A DNA stretch of 40,972 bases, from the NCBI GenBank assembly GCA_949285145.1, contig CASDXQ010000009.1, positions 1 to 40,972 of the forward strand, given 5' to 3'. Within the stretch, counting starts at the first letter, position 1. The number at the start of each line of letters is the position of its first letter. Positions 25,004 to 32,308 of the stretch are shown here, piece by piece. The DNA is from an uncultured Spirochaetales bacterium (lineage in GTDB: Bacteria; Spirochaetota; Spirochaetia; Sphaerochaetales; Sphaerochaetaceae). The translations under genes and the position numbers were made by a program. Under the pieces are notes generated by a model that saw only the letters and a list, made by a program, of their open reading frames with translations, was not told the origin of the DNA and did not search any database.

Positions 25004-25035
25004 CTCCTTTCCTGAATGATACAACAGGAAAGGAG
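25004..25035 (-). promoter_or_regulatory. hairpin that sequesters the Shine-Dalgarno of the Ldh2-family gene
   Basis: CTCCTTTCCTG (plus-strand 25004-25014) and CAGGAAAGGAG (25025-25035) are perfect inverted repeats around a 10-base loop. In the minus-strand RNA the 3' arm contains the AAGGAG Shine-Dalgarno of the dehydrogenase, whose ATG is at 24996. It could limit translation, or act as a weak terminator for the gene upstream (an AAATTTT follows, not a proper U tract). Confidence 0.6.
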
Positions 25036-25059
25036 TGGCAGAAAGAGAAATTGCTTAAT

Positions 25060-25674
25060 TCAGAAAATTATCATGTGCGATCCGTAAAACGGATAAAACA
25101 ACATGTACCAGGCGGAAATGTCGAATGTGACTGACACATACGGTACAAAGTTGAACCCGGCATATTCATCTCCGATTCCGAACTGTCCGTATATTGCTGC
25201 TCCGGCGTCAAGAGCGATGGCTGAGAATCCTGCCGGAGTGACTCTGAGTGCGGCAGAAAGTCCCGGTCCCATTGTCAGAATACTTGTTTTGCTGTCTGTG
25301 TCGACAAAACCTACCGCATAGCCAGCAAGCACATCAAGTGCGAGTGTGCTGTTGAAGCGGAACAGCATATCCAGTCCCATGACCATGTCAAGGGAAAGAT
25401 CCCTGTCACTGCTGCCGATTCCGAAACCTATATCCATGCGTGTTCCGAATCCCATTGCCATTGAGCCTGAGTCGCTGTTGGAGAGAACTCCGGTCTGGAA
25501 AGACAGGGGAACGGCTTTGCTTATGTCTCCATTTCCGCTGCTGAGGCTGAAACCTGTGCTCAGTGTTGTGTAAGCGTAAGTCGGGGGATATGGTGATTCA
25601 TACAGTTCATTGTATGCACCCAGTGAAGAGATGAAAACCGACATGACAAGAATCAATACTGTTATTTTTCTCAT
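25060..25674 (-). CDS. small outer-membrane beta-barrel-like protein
   Basis: A 204-residue exported protein. Residues 1-19 are a signal peptide (basic MRK, hydrophobic core, cleavage near SLGA-YN). The mature part alternates polar and hydrophobic residues in strands rich in Gly, Ser and aromatics (TRMDIGFGIGSS, LDMVMGLDMLFRF, LDVLAGYAVGF). It ends in ...SHMIIF, a terminal Phe typical of outer-membrane barrels inserted by BamA. Spirochaetes have many such lineage-specific proteins; no function can be given. An extended -10 (TGC-TATTCT) places transcription at the A of the ATG, and no Shine-Dalgarno is present, so the mRNA is predicted leaderless. Confidence 0.75.
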   Translation of the reverse strand: MRKITVLILVMSVFISSLGAYNELYESPYPPTYAYTTLSTGFSLSSGNGDISKAVPLSFQTGVLSNSDSGSMAMGFGTRMDIGFGIGSSDRDLSLDMVMGLDMLFRFNSTLALDVLAGYAVGFVDTDSKTSILTMGPGLSAALRVTPAGFSAIALDAGAAIYGQFGIGDEYAGFNFVPYVSVTFDISAWYMLFYPFYGSHMIIF

Positions 25675-25680
25675 GTATTA

Positions 25681-25711
25681 AGAATAGCACAGGGCAGCGG
25701 CGGATGTCCAA
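25681..25711 (-). promoter_or_regulatory. leaderless promoter of the outer-membrane protein gene
   Basis: Extended -10 TGC-TATTCT (25689-25681 on the minus strand) with TTGGAC at 25711-25706, spacer 19. The predicted +1 is the A of the ATG at 25674. Confidence 0.5.
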
Positions 25712-25767
25712 CCGGATACCTCTTGAATAAATATCGGGGAATGTGTTAAAGTACACACTCGTCAAAT

Positions 25768-25841
25768 GGTGCTGTACCCAAGTGGCCTAAGGGAACGGTC
25801 TGCAAAACCGTCTTTCATCGGTTCGAATCCGATCGGCACCT
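25768..25841 (+). tRNA. tRNA-Cys (anticodon GCA)
   Basis: A 74-base cloverleaf. The acceptor stem is GGTGCTG (25768-25774) with CGGCACC (25834-25840), containing one G-T pair, and the discriminator base is T at 25841. The anticodon stem ACGGT/ACCGT holds loop CTGCAAA, giving anticodon GCA at 25802-25804. The T arm is ATCGG-TTCGAAT-CCGAT. CCA is not encoded, so it must be added enzymatically. A candidate promoter (TTGAAT at 25723, weak -10 near 25746) lies upstream and a terminator follows. It stands alone, beside degenerate DNA. Confidence 0.95.
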
Positions 25842-25877
25842 TTAATCAGTTTTGTCCTTTAATGGGAATTTCAAGAG

Positions 25878-25914
25878 AAACCGGCAGCTGATCGCACAGA
25901 ATGCCGGTTTTCTG
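25878..25914 (+). terminator. terminator after tRNA-Cys
   Basis: AAACCGGCA (25878-25886) pairs with TGCCGGTTT (25902-25910) around a 15-base loop, followed by TTCTGTTTTC. Confidence 0.7.
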
Positions 25915-26010
25915 TTTTCAACACCATGTTCCTCAATTTCAGAAGGTTTAGCTGAGGCCTTTCGAGAATTTCTGTTTTCATTGAAATGCCTGCATGATTA
26001 TTGATCTGAC

Positions 26011-26049
26011 GATCGGCTCTAAACCGGTGAGGAACGGTTTTGCAGACCG
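26011..26049 (-). pseudogene. inverted degenerate copy of the 3' part of tRNA-Cys
   Basis: Read on the minus strand, these 39 bases match tRNA-Cys positions 25796-25834 without gaps at 31 of 39 positions. This includes an unbroken 16-base match over the anticodon arm (CGGTCTGCAAAACCGT). The acceptor stem and D arm are absent. It may be a decayed tRNA copy or the scar of an element that once integrated at the tRNA, although the inverted orientation is unusual for an attachment site. Confidence 0.6.
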
Positions 26050-26170
26050 CTTGTTTGCATCTCTTTATATCCAATCTGGTGTATTATCCACTGTGAGTTT
26101 TTACAAAAAAATTTTCTGAAGATTCATTCTTATTTTCAGAATTCTTAAGACTATCATACTTTTTTATCCA

Positions 26171-26390
26171 TTATTTTTTTGTTGTCTTCATCCCAATAGC
26201 AATATCATCAGCGAAAACAAAATCAACTGTGGACTGACTTGTACCCCAAGTACGGATGTCCTTTGTTTTTTTCATTCTCTTGACCTCAATGCCGCTGATA
26301 ATCTAAATTAATGTCGTCCGGAATCTTTTCCGGTTCATAAAGCATCGGAGGCTTTTTCCCATGCTTTTCAATTTCAGGATTGCTTGATGT
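26171..26390 (-). pseudogene. unidentified protein-coding remnant upstream of pcnB
   Basis: The 545 bases between tRNA-Cys and pcnB hold no intact gene. On the minus strand two frames look protein-like. One (26390-26286) has a charged segment including EIEKHGKKPP and YEPEKIPDDINLDYQ before a stop. The other (26302-26171) reads ...DIRTWGTSQSTVDFVFADD... before TAA. Neither has a plausible start, and the first runs into the pcnB start region. Together they look like the 3' part of a decayed, frameshifted gene. The family was not recognised. The rest, about 26050-26170, is A/T-rich with nothing I can name. Confidence 0.35.
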
Positions 26391-27607
26391 TTACACGATA
26401 TAAGAGCGACGAGAAGGGCAGACGTGTTGCGGTTGCGAAAGTCTACACTTCCAAGGAACATAATATTCATAACAGCCAGATAGACAAGGATTGTCTGTGG
26501 GCAATAAGGAAGATGTGGTCACACGGGCATAAGGCCTATGTGGTCGGCGGTGCCGTCCGCGATATGATACTTGGAAAGCGTCCCAAGGATTTCGACATCG
26601 CCACATCGGCAAGTCCAAAGCAGATACAGCGGCTTTTCTGGAACAGCAGGATCATAGGAAAAAGATTCCGCATAGTGCATCTTTTCTTTGCGTCAAAGAT
26701 CATAGAAGTCACCACATTCCGCTCGGATGAGGAGAATTTTGAAGAGGGAAACAACAATATTTTCGGTACAATCGAACAGGATGCAAGACGCAGGGACTTT
26801 TCAATAAACGCGCTTTATTACAATCCCCTTGACGGGCATCTTCTCGATTTCAACAACGGCCTTGAAGATATAAGGAAGAAGGTTATAAGAAGCCTCATTC
26901 CTCTTTCCTATTCCTTTAAAGAGGATCCGGTCAGGATGATAAGGGCGGTGAAATACAGCTGTACCACCGGCTTCCGACTGAAATGGGATGTGAAGAGGGC
27001 ATTGAAGAGGGATTCCTTCTGCCTTGAGCACGTATCAGTATCCCGCCTCACCGATGAGGCATTGAAAATATTCAATTCCGGCTGTTCTTACCAGATAATG
27101 CTTGCTCTTCACAAGTATAATCTGCTTCCTTTCATTCTTCCGGGGTTTGAAATGTACATAAAATACTCCAATGTGCTTTCGGCTTTACAGGAACTTGATG
27201 AGAAAGTCATGAGTGCGAAAAGCGGCGGTTCTTCTTTCACCCTTGCCGATATTATTCAGATCATAGCCCGCCCTGTACTGGTTTACGATGAATCCCGCAT
27301 GAGCGTGAGCGAGCTTGGGCATGAGCTTTTCAGGCAGATCAAGGTGTTCGTTGCCCCTCTGACTCCTCCGAATTACGAGATTGAGAAGGCAGTTGACCTA
27401 ATTCTCGCTCAGGACGGCTTTAAGACGGCTTCACTCCAGAAACGCAAGAACACACCGCCAAGGAAGAAGAGTGCCTCATCATCAGTCAGAAGCCAGCGTT
27501 ATAAATACAAGAACCCAAGAAAGAAAAAGGATAATGCCAGATCCTCATCCATCCAGCCTGCCGATATCTCACAGGCATCTTCAAGTGCCGAAGCCCACGA
27601 TCTTTAG
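26387..27607 (+). CDS. pcnB: poly(A) polymerase / PcnB-type nucleotidyltransferase
   Basis: A 406-residue class II nucleotidyltransferase of the PcnB branch, adding 3' A tails to RNA and so promoting decay. The active-site blocks are present: AYVVGGAVRDMILGKRPKDFDIAT (about residues 49-72, here given as its two parts AYVVGGAVRD and KRPKDFDIAT with the DxD), FFASKIIEVTTFRSD near 103, and EQDARRRDFSINALYYNP near 130, followed by EDPVRMIRAVKY. A basic, Lys/Ser-rich C-terminal tail (about 345-400) resembles the PcnB tail and separates it from CCA-adding enzymes, though a CCA role cannot be excluded. This matters because the tRNA-Cys next to it lacks encoded CCA. The ATG at 26387 has AGGA about 7 bases upstream. 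It overlaps the convergent ATPase gene by 4 bases. Confidence 0.88.
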   Translation: MFTRYKSDEKGRRVAVAKVYTSKEHNIHNSQIDKDCLWAIRKMWSHGHKAYVVGGAVRDMILGKRPKDFDIATSASPKQIQRLFWNSRIIGKRFRIVHLFFASKIIEVTTFRSDEENFEEGNNNIFGTIEQDARRRDFSINALYYNPLDGHLLDFNNGLEDIRKKVIRSLIPLSYSFKEDPVRMIRAVKYSCTTGFRLKWDVKRALKRDSFCLEHVSVSRLTDEALKIFNSGCSYQIMLALHKYNLLPFILPGFEMYIKYSNVLSALQELDEKVMSAKSGGSSFTLADIIQIIARPVLVYDESRMSVSELGHELFRQIKVFVAPLTPPNYEIEKAVDLILAQDGFKTASLQKRKNTPPRKKSASSSVRSQRYKYKNPRKKKDNARSSSIQPADISQASSSAEAHDL

Positions 27608-28461
27608 CCCCATTCCTCGATTTCTATCGATACCTGGTGCACCATGATTCCGCCGTATTTCTCGATACAGTCTGCAATGTATTCCTGAAGTTCGCTCATT
27701 GTCTGTCCGATATAGTGTCTGAGGGGAACCTGAAGTGTCACGTTTATGTCGTATTCATTGTTCTTCAGTGCAGTTGTCCTGACCCGCTTGACTTTTATTA
27801 CCTTGTCGTATTCGTCAATGCAGTGCTTGACCATCTGCATGAGGGTGTTTTCATTGATGGCGTCCTTGTCAGGGCGGCTGAACTCCGGACGGACAATTGT
27901 CTTCTCAAAGCTCTGCTTTTTCTTGAAAGGGATTCTCTTGCCGAAAAAAACCTTCATGCTGTCATAGACAATCTGAGGATAGTTGCGTGTTATTTCTATT
28001 GAAGGAACGGGTATGACATGCTTTCCTTCAGTATAGCGGATTCTCATCGCAGTCTCGATTTCCTCTTCGCTTGCAACCTCCTCGATATGAAAGACTTTGG
28101 TGACAGGAGGAAGGTTGAGACGCTGGGCGATCTTGTTGACCATTTTCTCGCTTGTGCCGATTATGAGGATTTTCTTGTATTTCTCCTTGAGCAGGGCTTC
28201 AATTACTTCCTCCCTGTGGGCATCATCATCAAAAACCGCGGTCTTCACGGCGACAAGGAAGTTGGGGTCTCTCTTTGCAGAATGGCCGGCAAGTATCTTG
28301 TCGCCTTTGATGAGGAGACCGTCATCTATGATCAGATCTATATGGTGTTTCTGTGCCACAAGCTTGCTGTGGTGGCTTTTTCCGGTTCCGGATCGTCCGA
28401 CCAGAGCATAGACCTTCACACCATTGAGATGCGAGAATGCGAACTTGAATATTCTGTTCAT
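27604..28461 (-). CDS. P-loop ATPase fused to an Asp23/Gls24-like domain
   Basis: A 285-residue cytoplasmic protein. Residues 17-190 are a P-loop NTPase: Walker A GRSGTGKSHH (22-31), hydrophobic strand KILIIGTSEKM near 94, and a regulated-kinase-like layout with LIIDDGLLIKG near 43. The last ~75 residues (about 210-285) resemble the Asp23/DUF322 alkaline-shock domain (DEYDKVIKVKRVRT ... INVTLQVPLRHYIGQTMSELQEYIADCIEKYGG ... QVSIEIEEWG, quoted in pieces). Asp23 domains normally bind the membrane or envelope-stress partners, so this may be an ATP-dependent stress or envelope regulator. The phosphorylation or hydrolysis target is unknown. It has a near-consensus promoter that ends at the start codon. 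Confidence 0.8.
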   Translation of the reverse strand: MNRIFKFAFSHLNGVKVYALVGRSGTGKSHHSKLVAQKHHIDLIIDDGLLIKGDKILAGHSAKRDPNFLVAVKTAVFDDDAHREEVIEALLKEKYKKILIIGTSEKMVNKIAQRLNLPPVTKVFHIEEVASEEEIETAMRIRYTEGKHVIPVPSIEITRNYPQIVYDSMKVFFGKRIPFKKKQSFEKTIVRPEFSRPDKDAINENTLMQMVKHCIDEYDKVIKVKRVRTTALKNNEYDINVTLQVPLRHYIGQTMSELQEYIADCIEKYGGIMVHQVSIEIEEWG

Positions 28462-28469
28462 CAGGTGAA

Positions 28470-28498
28470 ATTATATTAAATGGGTTAATGTGAGTCAA
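28470..28498 (-). promoter_or_regulatory. near-consensus leaderless promoter of the P-loop/Asp23-like gene
   Basis: TTGACT (28498-28493) and TATAAT (28475-28470) with a 17-base spacer on the minus strand. The predicted +1 is at 28463-28461 and the ATG begins at 28461, so essentially no leader exists. The intervening TTCACCTG is not a Shine-Dalgarno. Confidence 0.75.
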
Positions 28499-28815
28499 AT
28501 TCAAGTTTTAAGCTGAATCGGATCAGTCTTGCAAAAACAGGAAGAAGAACCGCACTGAGGTGGCAGCTATCTCACGGGTTATCGTAAAAATGTGTATAGA
28601 ACAACGAGTCCGGGATAATGGTTGATTATGAAATTGTCCCGATGACAGTGCCGACATCATCCGGTTTTCCGATGAAGGATGCATCCCCCGGCAATGTCAT
28701 AATGAGCTTCTCATCCTTCTGATGACAACCAGAGACAAGAAGTGGCATCCACAGCAATTCAGCTCCCGTCTTTCCTCCCTTAGACTTTCAGTGAGGAATA
28801 TGAGGAGGGTCTGAA
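28499..28815. other. intergenic region, possible 40-codon minus ORF only
   Basis: No solid gene is seen here. On the minus strand a 41-codon frame (28748-28626) starts with ATG and reads like protein (e.g. TLPGDASFIGKPDDVGTVIG). It has no family and stops early, so it may be a remnant. An imperfect inverted repeat, TCCGGGATAAT near 28610 with ATTGTCCCGA near 28633, lies at its 3' end. On the plus strand GAGGAGG at 28801-28807 serves the truncated GH94 fragment. Confidence 0.3.
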
Positions 28816-29181
28816 ATGCACTATGGCCATTTTGACAACGAAAGACGGGAGTATGTGATTACACGAGTAGATACGCCGGCTTCCTGGACGAACTATCTTG
28901 GAAGTGAGGAGCTTTGTGCCGTCGTGAATCAGACGGCTGGAGGATACCTTTTTCATAAAAGCCCTGAGCACGGTCGGCTTACACGTTTCCGCGGCAACGC
29001 AATCCCGGCTGACCGCAGCGGGCATTATGTCTACCTTCGTGACGATGAAGATGGATCTTTCTGGACAATCTCATGGCAGCCTTGCGGAGTAAAGCCGGAT
29101 GGCTACATCTGCCGTCATGGCCTTGGCTACAGCATCTACAGCTGTGAAAGAAATGGTCTTGCTGCCAGCCAGCGTCTCTGA
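28816..29181 (+). pseudogene. truncated N-terminus of a GH94 glycoside phosphorylase
   Basis: 121 codons with the opening of GH94 (cellobiose/chitobiose phosphorylase, formerly glycosyltransferase 36): MHYGHFDNERREYVITRVDTP (quoted in part as HYGHFDNERREYVITR), SWTNYLGSEELCAVVNQTAGGY, RGNAIPADRSGHYVYLRDDE and FWTISWQPCG. Complete enzymes have about 800 residues. Here similarity stops after CRHGLGYSIY, and the frame ends at TGA 29179-29181 in sequence unrelated to GH94. The GAGGAGG ribosome-binding site and ATG survive. The break coincides with the start of the next gene fragment, so a deletion or rearrangement removed about 85% of the gene. Confidence 0.8.
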
Positions 29182-29184
29182 TCT

Positions 29185-29873
29185 TTGAATACAAACTACA
29201 AATACAATCTCATCTCTTATGACAAGACGACAAGACACGAGACTCAGCCATATCCTGATGTTGCAATCAGAGAGGGCATCTACAATGCTCTGATACACAA
29301 TGACTGGTCGGCATGCCAGCCAATTACAATCAAGGTCTTTGACCTGAAGATGGAAATAAGCAACAGATCTGTTCTTCCGTCAGGCTGGAGAATGGAGAAT
29401 CACGACTCGATGCATATCAATCCGCTCATCTCAAATGCCTCCAAATATGCGGGGTTTGTCGAGAAGTTCGGTACGGGTATTCCGAAAATGTTGAATGCCT
29501 GCAAGGCAGATGGAAATCCTGAACCTGAATGCAATGTCTATCAGAAAAGCATTTCTCTTGTCTTGAGACCATCTGAAAAATACATGCTGCTTGTTGAGCA
29601 AATTTATGGAACGCTGATGGGGTTCATCATAATGTAGATGTCGGGAAGGATGATGTGTTATTGTTCAAAGAATCATCAAAAAGGTTCTGAGATTCGGCGC
29701 AATGCAATACTTGATTTGATTAGGAGTAATCCATCCATAACTATTCCGGAAATCGCAATTATACAAAAGTTTCTACTCGCACAATTGAAAGAGATCTGGA
29801 TTGGTTGAAGGATAGTGGAATCATCGCTAGGGAAGGATCTCGGTCAGATGGTCAGTGGGTTATTGTTGAATAG
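29185..29873 (+). pseudogene. C-terminal part of an AlbA_2/HATPase-type ATP-binding regulator, frameshifted
   Basis: The 5' part keeps the C-terminal block of COG2865-like proteins (annotated as RecG-related or ATP-binding transcriptional regulators): PYPDVAIREGIYNALIHNDWS, quoted as AIREGIYNALIHNDWS, then VFDLKMEISNRSVLPSGW and FVEKFGTGIPKML. After TAG at 29635-29637 the protein continues in other frames (VHHNVDVGKDDVLLF, then IRRNAILDLIRSNPSITIPEIA, then STRTIERDLDWLKDSGII). That is the winged-helix C-terminus of the family, ending at TAG 29871-29873. At least three frameshifts and the missing N-terminus show it is dead. It follows the GH94 fragment directly, in the same frame. Confidence 0.75.
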
Positions 29874-29922
29874 ATAATTGCCTGACCCATCTTTGATCCC
29901 AAAATATCTTGAAGCGTCTGAT

Positions 29923-29958
29923 ATAACTGAGATAACTGAGATAACTGAGATAAGTGAG
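29923..29958 (+). repeat. four tandem 9-bp units (ATAACTGAG)
   Basis: Three exact copies and one variant (ATAAGTGAG) lie head to tail. In one frame they encode an Ile-Thr-Glu repeat within a 57-codon open stretch (TTG 29878 to TAA 30048) that has no good start signal. The following sequence TGAGATATATAGCG occurs again near 30113. Confidence 0.7.
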
Positions 29959-30412
29959 ATATATAGCGGGTATTTGAGACATGATAGCACTAAAAATAAT
30001 AGGATAGCTCAAGGTATGGGAAAGAAGCTGGTTATTGCCTTCGTGTAATTATAGAGTGACCATATTTTGACCAAGAAAAATGCTGAGACGGTAGAGATGG
30101 GAGATAAATATGAGATATATAGCGTGGCAAAGAGAACTGATAACACCATATATTGTGTATGAGACAATGGTATTATTGAGTACGAGTAGCTCTGAACCCT
30201 TCTTCTTGATCTTGTTACGTGATAGGTGACTGATTTTTCAGCTAGCCTGTATTTGATCCATTTCTGTGCAACTGACAATATCCCTGAATTGAATAATTGA
30301 TTGCGGTTTTGAAGATTTGATTTGTAGTGGTATATTACATGCCTAGCTTTTGAATCGGCAAGATAAATCCGAGTTGTTCTGTAATCTTCTAGTAGATAAT
30401 TTGCCGAATTTC
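29959..30412. other. A/T-rich gene-free stretch between the regulator remnant and the Fic gene
   Basis: No convincing coding region is visible on either strand. The base composition is clearly more A/T-rich than the flanks. A minus-strand open frame at 30009-30278 has neither a ribosome-binding site nor a recognisable sequence. Two copies of TGAGATATATAGCG (near 29954 and 30113) are the only repeats noticed. Confidence 0.45.
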
Positions 30413-30421
30413 TGGTATTGT
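30413..30421 (+). promoter_or_regulatory. extended -10 promoter of the Fic gene (leaderless)
   Basis: TGG-TATTGT at 30413-30421, with predicted +1 at 30428, the A of the start codon. No Shine-Dalgarno is present and no clear -35 was found. Confidence 0.4.
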
Positions 30422-30427
30422 TTATTT

Positions 30428-31327
30428 ATGAAGTACTGCACGACATATGATATTGCTGAAAGCTGGAACGTTTCAGAGCGATCTGTGCGCAATTACTGTG
30501 CCCAGGGGCGTGTGGAAGGAGCTTATCGAGATGGCAGGGATTGGATGATTCCTGCAGGCGCAGCGAAACCGGATCGTAAACCAAGGACTGGCAAATTACC
30601 AGATACCCTGCTTGAACGGCTCATAGAAGAACAGGAGACAGGCCTCTCAGGAGGAATATATCATCGCCTGCAGATAGACTTGACATACAACTCGAATCAT
30701 ATCGAAGGCAGCCAGCTCACTCATGACCAGACCAGGTATATCTTTGAGACCAATACCATTGGTCTGAATACCTATTCCTCTATTAACGTTGATGACATTG
30801 TGGAGACTGTGAATCATTTCCGATGCGTGGATTATGTCATCAGGAATGCACGCCGACCATTGTCAGAGGCGATGATCAAGGGTCTTCATCACACACTGAA
30901 AGCTGGCAGTTCAGATAGCCGGAAACCTTGGTTTGCTGTTGGAGACTACAAGAGAATGGCAAATGAAGTTGGTGGCCAGGAAACAACCTTGCCAGAAGAT
31001 GTTCCCTCAGTGATGAGAAAGCTGCTTGACATCTATAACTCTGCTGAAGTGAAAAACCTTGATGACCTTCTCGATTTTCATGTCTCTTTCGAGCGTATTC
31101 ATCCATTCCAGGATGGTAACGGAAGAGTAGGCCGTCTAATATTGTTCAAGGAGTGTCTCCATTGGGATATAGTACCGTTTATAATCACAGATGACCTGAA
31201 GATGTTCTACTATAGGGGACTGCAGAATTGGAGTCATGAGAAAGGATGGTTACGTGATACAGTCCTCATGGCGCAGGACTATTTCAAGAAGGTGCTCAGT
31301 CGTTTTCAGATTAAATTTGCAGAATAA
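30428..31327 (+). CDS. HTH-Fic protein (class II, self-inhibited AMPylator-type)
   Basis: A 299-residue Fic protein. Residues 1-45 form a MerR/excisionase-like DNA-binding helix-turn-helix (TYDIAESWNVSERSVRNYCAQGR ending DWMIP). The Fic core is complete, with HPFQDGNGRVGR at residues 225-236, the HPFxx[D/E]GNGRxxR signature that transfers AMP or another phosphoryl group to a target. An inhibitory helix motif, SNHIEG (89-94), fits the class II [S/T]xxxE[G/N] form, which blocks ATP binding from within. No separate antitoxin is therefore needed, and none is adjacent. The open frame could start upstream, but the ATG at 30428 begins the HTH. It is the only intact gene in the 28.8-32.3 kb remnant zone. 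Confidence 0.88.
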   Translation: MKYCTTYDIAESWNVSERSVRNYCAQGRVEGAYRDGRDWMIPAGAAKPDRKPRTGKLPDTLLERLIEEQETGLSGGIYHRLQIDLTYNSNHIEGSQLTHDQTRYIFETNTIGLNTYSSINVDDIVETVNHFRCVDYVIRNARRPLSEAMIKGLHHTLKAGSSDSRKPWFAVGDYKRMANEVGGQETTLPEDVPSVMRKLLDIYNSAEVKNLDDLLDFHVSFERIHPFQDGNGRVGRLILFKECLHWDIVPFIITDDLKMFYYRGLQNWSHEKGWLRDTVLMAQDYFKKVLSRFQIKFAE

Positions 31328-31393
31328 ATACATGTACAGTCGGGTTCTATCCCTGATGTGGCATAACATGAACATGGCAGTAGCAGCTATTCG

Positions 31394-31816
31394 GTGAGCT
31401 GTCTGATGCCCAATCCGAGCCGTTTTCCAAAGAGCAAGGTTGTCTTGGATTACAATGGTGTTCCCTCTATCAAGATCGGTACGACACTTCAGACCATGAA
31501 AGGAGATTCTTTCCGTCAGTCTGTTCTGAGCCGTGGCAATCTTTCATGGGATGCCTACACGGTTGATAGTATCAGTGTAGAAGATCTGGATGAAGAAAGC
31601 TTCAGGATTTTCCGTGAGGAAGCTACAAAAGCCAACATGTTCTCAGGTGTCAATCTTGAAGACAGACTTTCAATCCTCAATGAACTTGAGCTGATAGAAG
31701 ACGGAAAGCTCACAAGGGCAGCTGTCCTGCTTTCCCATGCAAAGGCGTACAAGGTATTTCCCGGTTCCTATGTCCAGATCGGACGTTTTGCCAGCGAAGC
31801 TGATCTCCTCTATCAG
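31394..31816 (+). pseudogene. middle part of an AlbA_2/HATPase-type regulator
   Basis: Residues here match the segment that normally lies between the AlbA_2 DNA-binding domain and the HATPase_c_4 domain: SIKIGTTLQTMKGDSFRQSVL, quoted as TTLQTMKGDSFRQSVLSR, then SVEDLDEESFRIF, LSILNELELIEDGKLTRAAVLL and VQIGRFASEADLLYQ. The N-terminal domain is missing. The sequence passes, in frame, into transposase code after about 31816. The 29185-29873 pseudogene begins close to where this one stops, so both may derive from one gene split and reordered by the insertion. Confidence 0.7.
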
Positions 31817-32308
31817 GGAACCGTGTATGGCTCCCAAGCCTACAACGACCTGATTGCCAATCCGGTGATCATCCGCTCAATGTCCCGGGCAGGTAAGCCT
31901 ACGGATAACCCTGTCAGCGAGTCTCTGAATGGATGAATCAAGGAGGAGTTGTTCATCGACTTCCATCTGGAATATTCCGATGATGTGGAACAGACCATCA
32001 AGAACTATATAAGATACTACGACAACAGGAGACCTTCTTACAGTCTGGGTTATGTCACTGCCAACCACTTTTACAGGATGTTCATGGCAGGAGAGATTCC
32101 ACACAAGGACACATTCAGCTCAAGAGAGCTCTCTGCCATTCCAAAGTTTGTTCGTAAAAAGATGGAGAGTGCTGCTGCAAAGCTGCGGGCGGAACAGGAT
32201 GCCTGGCCATACTCATTCTTCAACAAAGGCACTGATAAAGATCCCAAGTCAATTGAAGAAGCCCTGGAAGTATTCAACGATGTTACAGATCTCAGAAAAA
32301 ACAAATGA
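31817..32308 (+). mobile_element. IS3-family transposase C-terminal remnant
   Basis: This is the 3' part of an IS3-type DDE integrase. YGSQAYNDLI...SMSRAGKPTDNPVSESLNG is quoted in two parts (YGSQAYNDLIANPV and SRAGKPTDNPVSESLNG). After an in-frame TGA at 31934-31936 (expected Trp) the frame continues IKEELF, NYIRYYDNRRPSYSLGYVT to TAA/TGA at 32308. The DDE Glu region is present, but the helper OrfA, the first two catalytic Asp and the left end are missing. The nonsense codon and truncation make it inactive. No clear terminal inverted repeats were found. The last ~75 residues (…FVRKKMESAAAKLRAEQ…) are a tail I cannot place. Confidence 0.75.

Noticed and set aside
29923-29958. CRISPR array
   Set aside because: The units are 9 bases, contiguous and without spacers, and no cas genes are present in the window.
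30009-30278. 89-codon minus-strand open frame before the Fic gene, as a possible antitoxin
   Set aside because: It has no ribosome-binding site and no antitoxin motif; the Fic protein carries its own inhibitory motif.
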